Shown here: one piece after another, positions 60,534-64,000 of the stretch
Layout: the number at the start of each line of letters is the position of its first letter
Numbering within the stretch: the stretch's first letter is position 1
From: Parcubacteria group bacterium M10-OD1-1
Lineage (GTDB): Bacteria; Patescibacteria; Paceibacteria; Moranbacterales; UBA2206
NCBI GenBank assembly: GCA_003056145.1
Contig: LSNL01000001.1
Coordinates: 62,001 to 126,000 of the forward strand
Direction: 5' to 3'
DNA length: 64,000 bases
The notes under the pieces: model-generated
The model's database searches: none
Seen by the model: the letters and a program-made list of their open reading frames with translations, nothing else
What the model was told of the DNA's origin: nothing
Program-made: the position numbers and the translations under genes

Positions 60534-62152
60534 AAGAAAGAAACTTTAACTAAAATAAATCCGTAAAAAAATACTAAAGCTAATACCCAATAAAGAAGTT
60601 GGGACGATTTTACTTTTTGGTTGATGACAATTAAAAAGGTTATTATTCCAAAAAAGAGAGCAACTGAAAATAGTCGTAATTCGTTAAGAAAAAAAATAGA
60701 AGCCAAATAAGAAATAAAAATTCCAGAAGCGATTATTAAACGACTATTTTTTTCTCCGAAAATAACAGGAAGAGTCCAAATTTTATGTTTTCGATCGCCA
60801 GCGATATCTTTTAAATCTTTAATAGGCAGAGAAATTGTATAACTAAGAATTAAAAGAGCAGGAATTCTCCAAGAGAGCGTCGCAATAGATTGATGAGAAG
60901 CCATCAAAATATAGCCTATAAATAAAATTATTACTGAAGCTAAAGAACTAATAAAAGTGGCTAAAAATGGGAAGCGTTTTAATCTAAAGGGAGGGGCGGA
61001 ATAAAACCAGGCTAAAATTTGATAAATTATAATCAGTACGGCAAAATGAACGCTAATAGTAATAGCTCCTAATAAAGCTAATAAAAAATAGATTACTCCT
61101 AAATCTCGGTATTCTTCTACGGTAAAAATCTTTTGAGGTAATGGTCGTTGAGAATTAGATATTTGGTCAATTGGTAAATCATAAATGTCATTAATAATAA
61201 CAGAAGCTTCCCAAGAGAACCAAATACTGAGCATCAAAATTAAAATACTTAAAAAAGAGAATAAATTAAGATTAAAGTTTTGTGGATAAGCTAAAATGCC
61301 TAAGCCTAAGCCTATAAAAAATAAGCCAAAATGATAAATCAATTGAGGTAAACGCAGATTTTTAATAAAAGCGAGAAATTTTATTGGACTAACTAACCAA
61401 AAAAACCAGGTCAACAAAATAACTAGAAAAGGAAAGTAAACAAAATCTAATTGATAGGCGAAAGCATATCTAACGCTAGGAAAATTAACTCCAAAGACAT
61501 TATTGGCAGCTCCAAAAAATTGAGCAATTTGAAAAGATTGAATTTGTAAGATTTTAGTCGAATGAAAAATAAAGTCATAACCATAAACAAAAAAAGAAGG
61601 GAAAGCTCCCATAAAAAAAAGAATAGAATAAACAATTAAAGCTCCTAAGATAGATTTAAAATAACTTTTTTCTTTTAGCCAAATTAGTCCAGCGGAAATT
61701 AAAACAGCTAAAATAAAAGTTATTTTAGTCCCAAAATAAACAATGCCTGAAGGCAAATGTCCAAAAATACTCCAATATTGTTGCCATAAAAGATGAGGAT
61801 TACTTAGCAAATAGAAACTCCAGTAAACTTCCCCGTGGTTTTTTAGCATATCAATTATTGGTGGAAAGAGTGTGAGAGCTAAAGCAAAAATAAGTAGCCC
61901 AGATAATTTTTGCGGACGAAGTTTAAAAAGAAAACTGAAAAATAACCAAATAAGAAGAAAAGCTAAAGCGAAAAAATAAAAATTATGAATATACTCAATA
62001 ATTGATTCAAACCAAAAAATTGGCTGGGAGACAGCTATAAACTGTTCAATGAAACAGCGTAAAAAAATAATAGCTAAAAATCCTAATGTCCAAGCTAGTA
62101 AGCTGACTCTTTTTTTAACCAAAGTATCAATAATTTTTTCTAACTTAAGCAT
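60530..62152 (-). CDS. UbiA-family prenyltransferase with extra N-terminal membrane region
   Basis: 540 aa, of which about the C-terminal 270 are UbiA: NDIYDLPIDQISNSQRPLPQ (N-D-x-x-D-x-x-x-D) and KDLKDIAGDRKHKIWTLPVIFG (second Asp motif). UbiA proteins are usually ~280-300 aa. The N-terminal ~270 residues hold about seven more hydrophobic helices of no known domain. No quinone pathway is visible, so the product may be another prenyl-linked compound such as a polyprenyl-phosphate glycan carrier. Confidence 0.8.
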   Translation of the reverse strand: MLKLEKIIDTLVKKRVSLLAWTLGFLAIIFLRCFIEQFIAVSQPIFWFESIIEYIHNFYFFALAFLLIWLFFSFLFKLRPQKLSGLLIFALALTLFPPIIDMLKNHGEVYWSFYLLSNPHLLWQQYWSIFGHLPSGIVYFGTKITFILAVLISAGLIWLKEKSYFKSILGALIVYSILFFMGAFPSFFVYGYDFIFHSTKILQIQSFQIAQFFGAANNVFGVNFPSVRYAFAYQLDFVYFPFLVILLTWFFWLVSPIKFLAFIKNLRLPQLIYHFGLFFIGLGLGILAYPQNFNLNLFSFLSILILMLSIWFSWEASVIINDIYDLPIDQISNSQRPLPQKIFTVEEYRDLGVIYFLLALLGAITISVHFAVLIIIYQILAWFYSAPPFRLKRFPFLATFISSLASVIILFIGYILMASHQSIATLSWRIPALLILSYTISLPIKDLKDIAGDRKHKIWTLPVIFGEKNSRLIIASGIFISYLASIFFLNELRLFSVALFFGIITFLIVINQKVKSSQLLYWVLALVFFYGFILVKVSFF

Positions 62153-62273
62153 ATTTTAAATTTAGCAGTATTCAACTTTTTGAGCAAATAAAAAGCAAGA
62201 TTAGTCGGGATATTAAAAAAGAAAAGTTATCAACAATCAATTCTTTTAATGAGTAACATTTTTATTTTTTTTG

Positions 62274-62282
62274 TGGTATAAT
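62274..62282 (+). promoter_or_regulatory. Extended -10 promoter, near-leaderless start
   Basis: TGG-TATAAT (62274-62282). The ATG at 62292 lies only 9 bases after the -10, so transcription would start at or next to the first codon. No ribosome binding site is visible. Confidence 0.55.
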
Positions 62283-62291
62283 TTTATTGCA

Positions 62292-63320
62292 ATGAAAACT
62301 AAAAAAGTAAACTTATCAATTTTAATTTTAAGTAGCTTGATTATTTTGAGTTTTGCTTTTTTCGTGGTGGCGAAAGAGAACAATCAAACTAATAATAATA
62401 TTTTTTTAGATTCTGATCAAGATGGATTGACTAATCAAGAAGAAAAATTATATGGAACTGATCCTTATAATCCAGACACTGATGGTGATGGATATTCTGA
62501 TGGAGCCGAAGTTAAAGCGGGTTATAATCCTTTAAAACCAGCTCCTGGAGATAAGCTTCTAAATAATCAGAAAAAATGGGCTGAAAAAAATTTAGTTAAA
62601 AATAAGTCTGGTCAAAATAATTTAACTAGTGAAGTAGCTCAAAAAATTGCTAATCTTTCTAATCAATCTAAGGCTGGTAACCAAGAAGTTACTTTAGCAC
62701 AAATTCAGAAAATAGTGGATAGCTCTTTAGCTATTAATGATAAGAAATCTATTGATCTTCCAACAATTCCACTTTCAGAAATTAAAATTAAGAAACAAGA
62801 CTATAAAAATCTTAGTTCAAGTAAGGCACAGAAAAAAAGAAAAGAAGATTTTACTAATTATGTAGCAGCGGTATTTTATATTTTAACGAGTAATTCTCCT
62901 CAACCAATAACTTCTTTTACTGATATTTCTTCTGTTATTAATCAAAGTGTCCAACAAATTATAATGGCTTTAAGTTCTGGTGATCAGAACAGTCTTAATA
63001 ATATTAGTAAAAGTGGTCAAAAAATTCTTAGTCAATTAAAGGAAGTTGAGGTGCCAAAAGAAATGGTAAATACTCATATTAAAGCTTTAGAATATGCTAC
63101 TTACTCAGAACAATTAAAGGGTTTAATTAAAAATAATTCTCAAGATCCAATAATGGGGATAGCTAACTATGCTAAAATCGGTTCTTTTGTGAATAATTTA
63201 ATTAGTTTTTCTGATGATATCCAAAATAAGTTTAAAAAATATAATATGGACTATAGTGATATTCAAAATAAGATGAAGAAATATGGCGTTGACATTAAAT
63301 ATAATAAGACAAATAAATAA
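62292..63320 (+). CDS. Secreted calcium-repeat (thrombospondin type 3-like) protein
   Basis: 342 aa from ATG 62292; the TTG at 62271 overlaps the promoter and is rejected. Signal helix at about 8-26. Then a calcium-binding repeat pair: DSDQDGLTNQEEKLYGTDPYNPDTDGDGYSDGAEV, with DxDxDG loops, like thrombospondin type 3 or EF-hand-like Dx motifs. The rest is polar, with helical character, and unassigned. It is followed by another secreted protein after 26 bases. Such proteins often sit beside pilus or type IV secretion-like genes in CPR; this context is inferred. Confidence 0.78.
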   Translation: MKTKKVNLSILILSSLIILSFAFFVVAKENNQTNNNIFLDSDQDGLTNQEEKLYGTDPYNPDTDGDGYSDGAEVKAGYNPLKPAPGDKLLNNQKKWAEKNLVKNKSGQNNLTSEVAQKIANLSNQSKAGNQEVTLAQIQKIVDSSLAINDKKSIDLPTIPLSEIKIKKQDYKNLSSSKAQKKRKEDFTNYVAAVFYILTSNSPQPITSFTDISSVINQSVQQIIMALSSGDQNSLNNISKSGQKILSQLKEVEVPKEMVNTHIKALEYATYSEQLKGLIKNNSQDPIMGIANYAKIGSFVNNLISFSDDIQNKFKKYNMDYSDIQNKMKKYGVDIKYNKTNK

Positions 63321-63346
63321 TTTTATTGAGGAATTAACTTTTTAGT

Positions 63347-64000
63347 ATGCTAAGAAACAAAAACAATTTTTTCAAGAAAGCTATTCTAGTAGTTATTTTA
63401 TTTTCTTTCTCGCTTTCTTTCTATCCACAAAAAGCTCAAGCAGCTCTTTGGCCAGCTATGGACCCGGGTATAAAAGTCGGTTTAGATAAAGTAATTGATT
63501 TTATTAAGGGTGCAATGTTAGGAATGCTTAAAAAACAAGCGGCCAAAACCTTAAATCAACAAGTAGATTCTTTAATGAGTGGAGGTAATGATTCGGCGGG
63601 TTTTATTACTGATTGGAAACAGTACTTGATTAACGAACCAAAAAATAAAAGTAAAAAATATATGAATGACTATTTAAGTCAAATGACTCAAGGGAGAGGT
63701 TCATCATCTAGCTATGTATCGGAAGGTTTCTCGCATAATAGTAGTTATGCAGGAGAGCTAACTAATAATGCTAGAAGGGTTATTGATAATTCTTCTAATT
63801 CGGCTCCACCAAAAGTGACTTATGAAGGCAATCCATCGCAAATGTTTGAAGCTAATAATTTTAAGACTATGGGAACTTATCTTTCTGGGGTTAATAATCC
63901 CTGGTCGTTTGATAATGCTGTCCAAGAAGAATACCAAAGAAAATTAAGAGAAGAAAGAATGGTTCAGGAGAATAAAGCGGTAGCTTATCAGGGATTTTTA
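63347..64000 (+). CDS. Secreted protein of unknown function, 3' end beyond the window
   Basis: 218 codons open to the edge. Starts MLRNKNNFFKKAILVVILF, with a signal peptide that likely ends at AQA-ALW (about residue 33). The mature part is polar with helical stretches (GLDKVIDFIKGAMLGMLKKQAAKTLNQQ) and Ser/Asn-rich segments. No family recognised; probably co-transcribed with the calcium-repeat gene. Confidence 0.72.
   Translation, partial: MLRNKNNFFKKAILVVILFSFSLSFYPQKAQAALWPAMDPGIKVGLDKVIDFIKGAMLGMLKKQAAKTLNQQVDSLMSGGNDSAGFITDWKQYLINEPKNKSKKYMNDYLSQMTQGRGSSSSYVSEGFSHNSSYAGELTNNARRVIDNSSNSAPPKVTYEGNPSQMFEANNFKTMGTYLSGVNNPWSFDNAVQEEYQRKLREERMVQENKAVAYQGFL

Overview
The window is about 64 kb of strongly AT-rich bacterial DNA around a replication-origin gene block: dciA, dnaN and dnaA leave on the minus strand, rpmH, rnpA, yidC and jag on the plus strand. 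The low GC, compact gene set, weak ribosome binding sites, archaeal-like CMP kinase, several small unassigned families and LysM/CHAP/SLT/RlpA-like wall enzymes suggest a Patescibacteria (CPR) member, probably Parcubacteria-like. This is inference; no rRNA is present. TGA acts as a stop (dnaA and several accessory genes end in it), so the code is 11, not the UGA-Gly code of Gracilibacteria/Absconditabacteria.

Layout. 1-3.3 kb: 3' part of an ATP-grasp ligase and a class A PBP. 3.3-8.6 kb: origin block. 8.6-14.2 kb: an overlapping envelope-polysaccharide operon (flippase, two GT2 glycosyltransferases, two O-antigen-ligase-like proteins) closed by a terminator. 14.2-21.1 kb: mostly minus strand, with rdgB, seven tRNAs, rplS, an RluA-family synthase, folD and cca. 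21.2-23.5 kb: a third O-antigen-ligase-like gene carrying ten copies of a palindrome matching the ParB site parS, followed by a perfect 15-copy hexamer repeat. 23.6-43.6 kb: MFS and Nudix genes, gyrA, MBL, mscS, rpsA, CMP kinase, tilS, ftsH, xer, wall enzymes and pcrA. 43.9-53.8 kb: rpsO and pnp, normally neighbours, are separated by a NYN nuclease gene, tRNA-Trp and a 6-kb accessory cluster (adenosine-deaminase-like, two Nudix, tandem P-loop kinase, APH-like kinase, nucleotidyltransferase, dehydroquinate-synthase-like cyclase). 53.8-64 kb: a long non-coding stretch with a good promoter and many hairpins ending in a terminator (candidate structured RNA), then yraN, a DksA-like gene, lspA, comM, an RlpA-like gene, rsmA, a UbiA-like gene and two exported proteins.

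The main points for follow-up are the parS array built into a coding sequence about 15 kb from dnaA, the cyclase/kinase/nucleotidyltransferase island between rpsO and pnp, and the structured RNA locus at 55.1-55.6 kb. tilS and a tRNA-Ile(CAT) resembling its usual substrate are both present, as are rnpA, cca and many tRNAs, so tRNA maturation is well represented.
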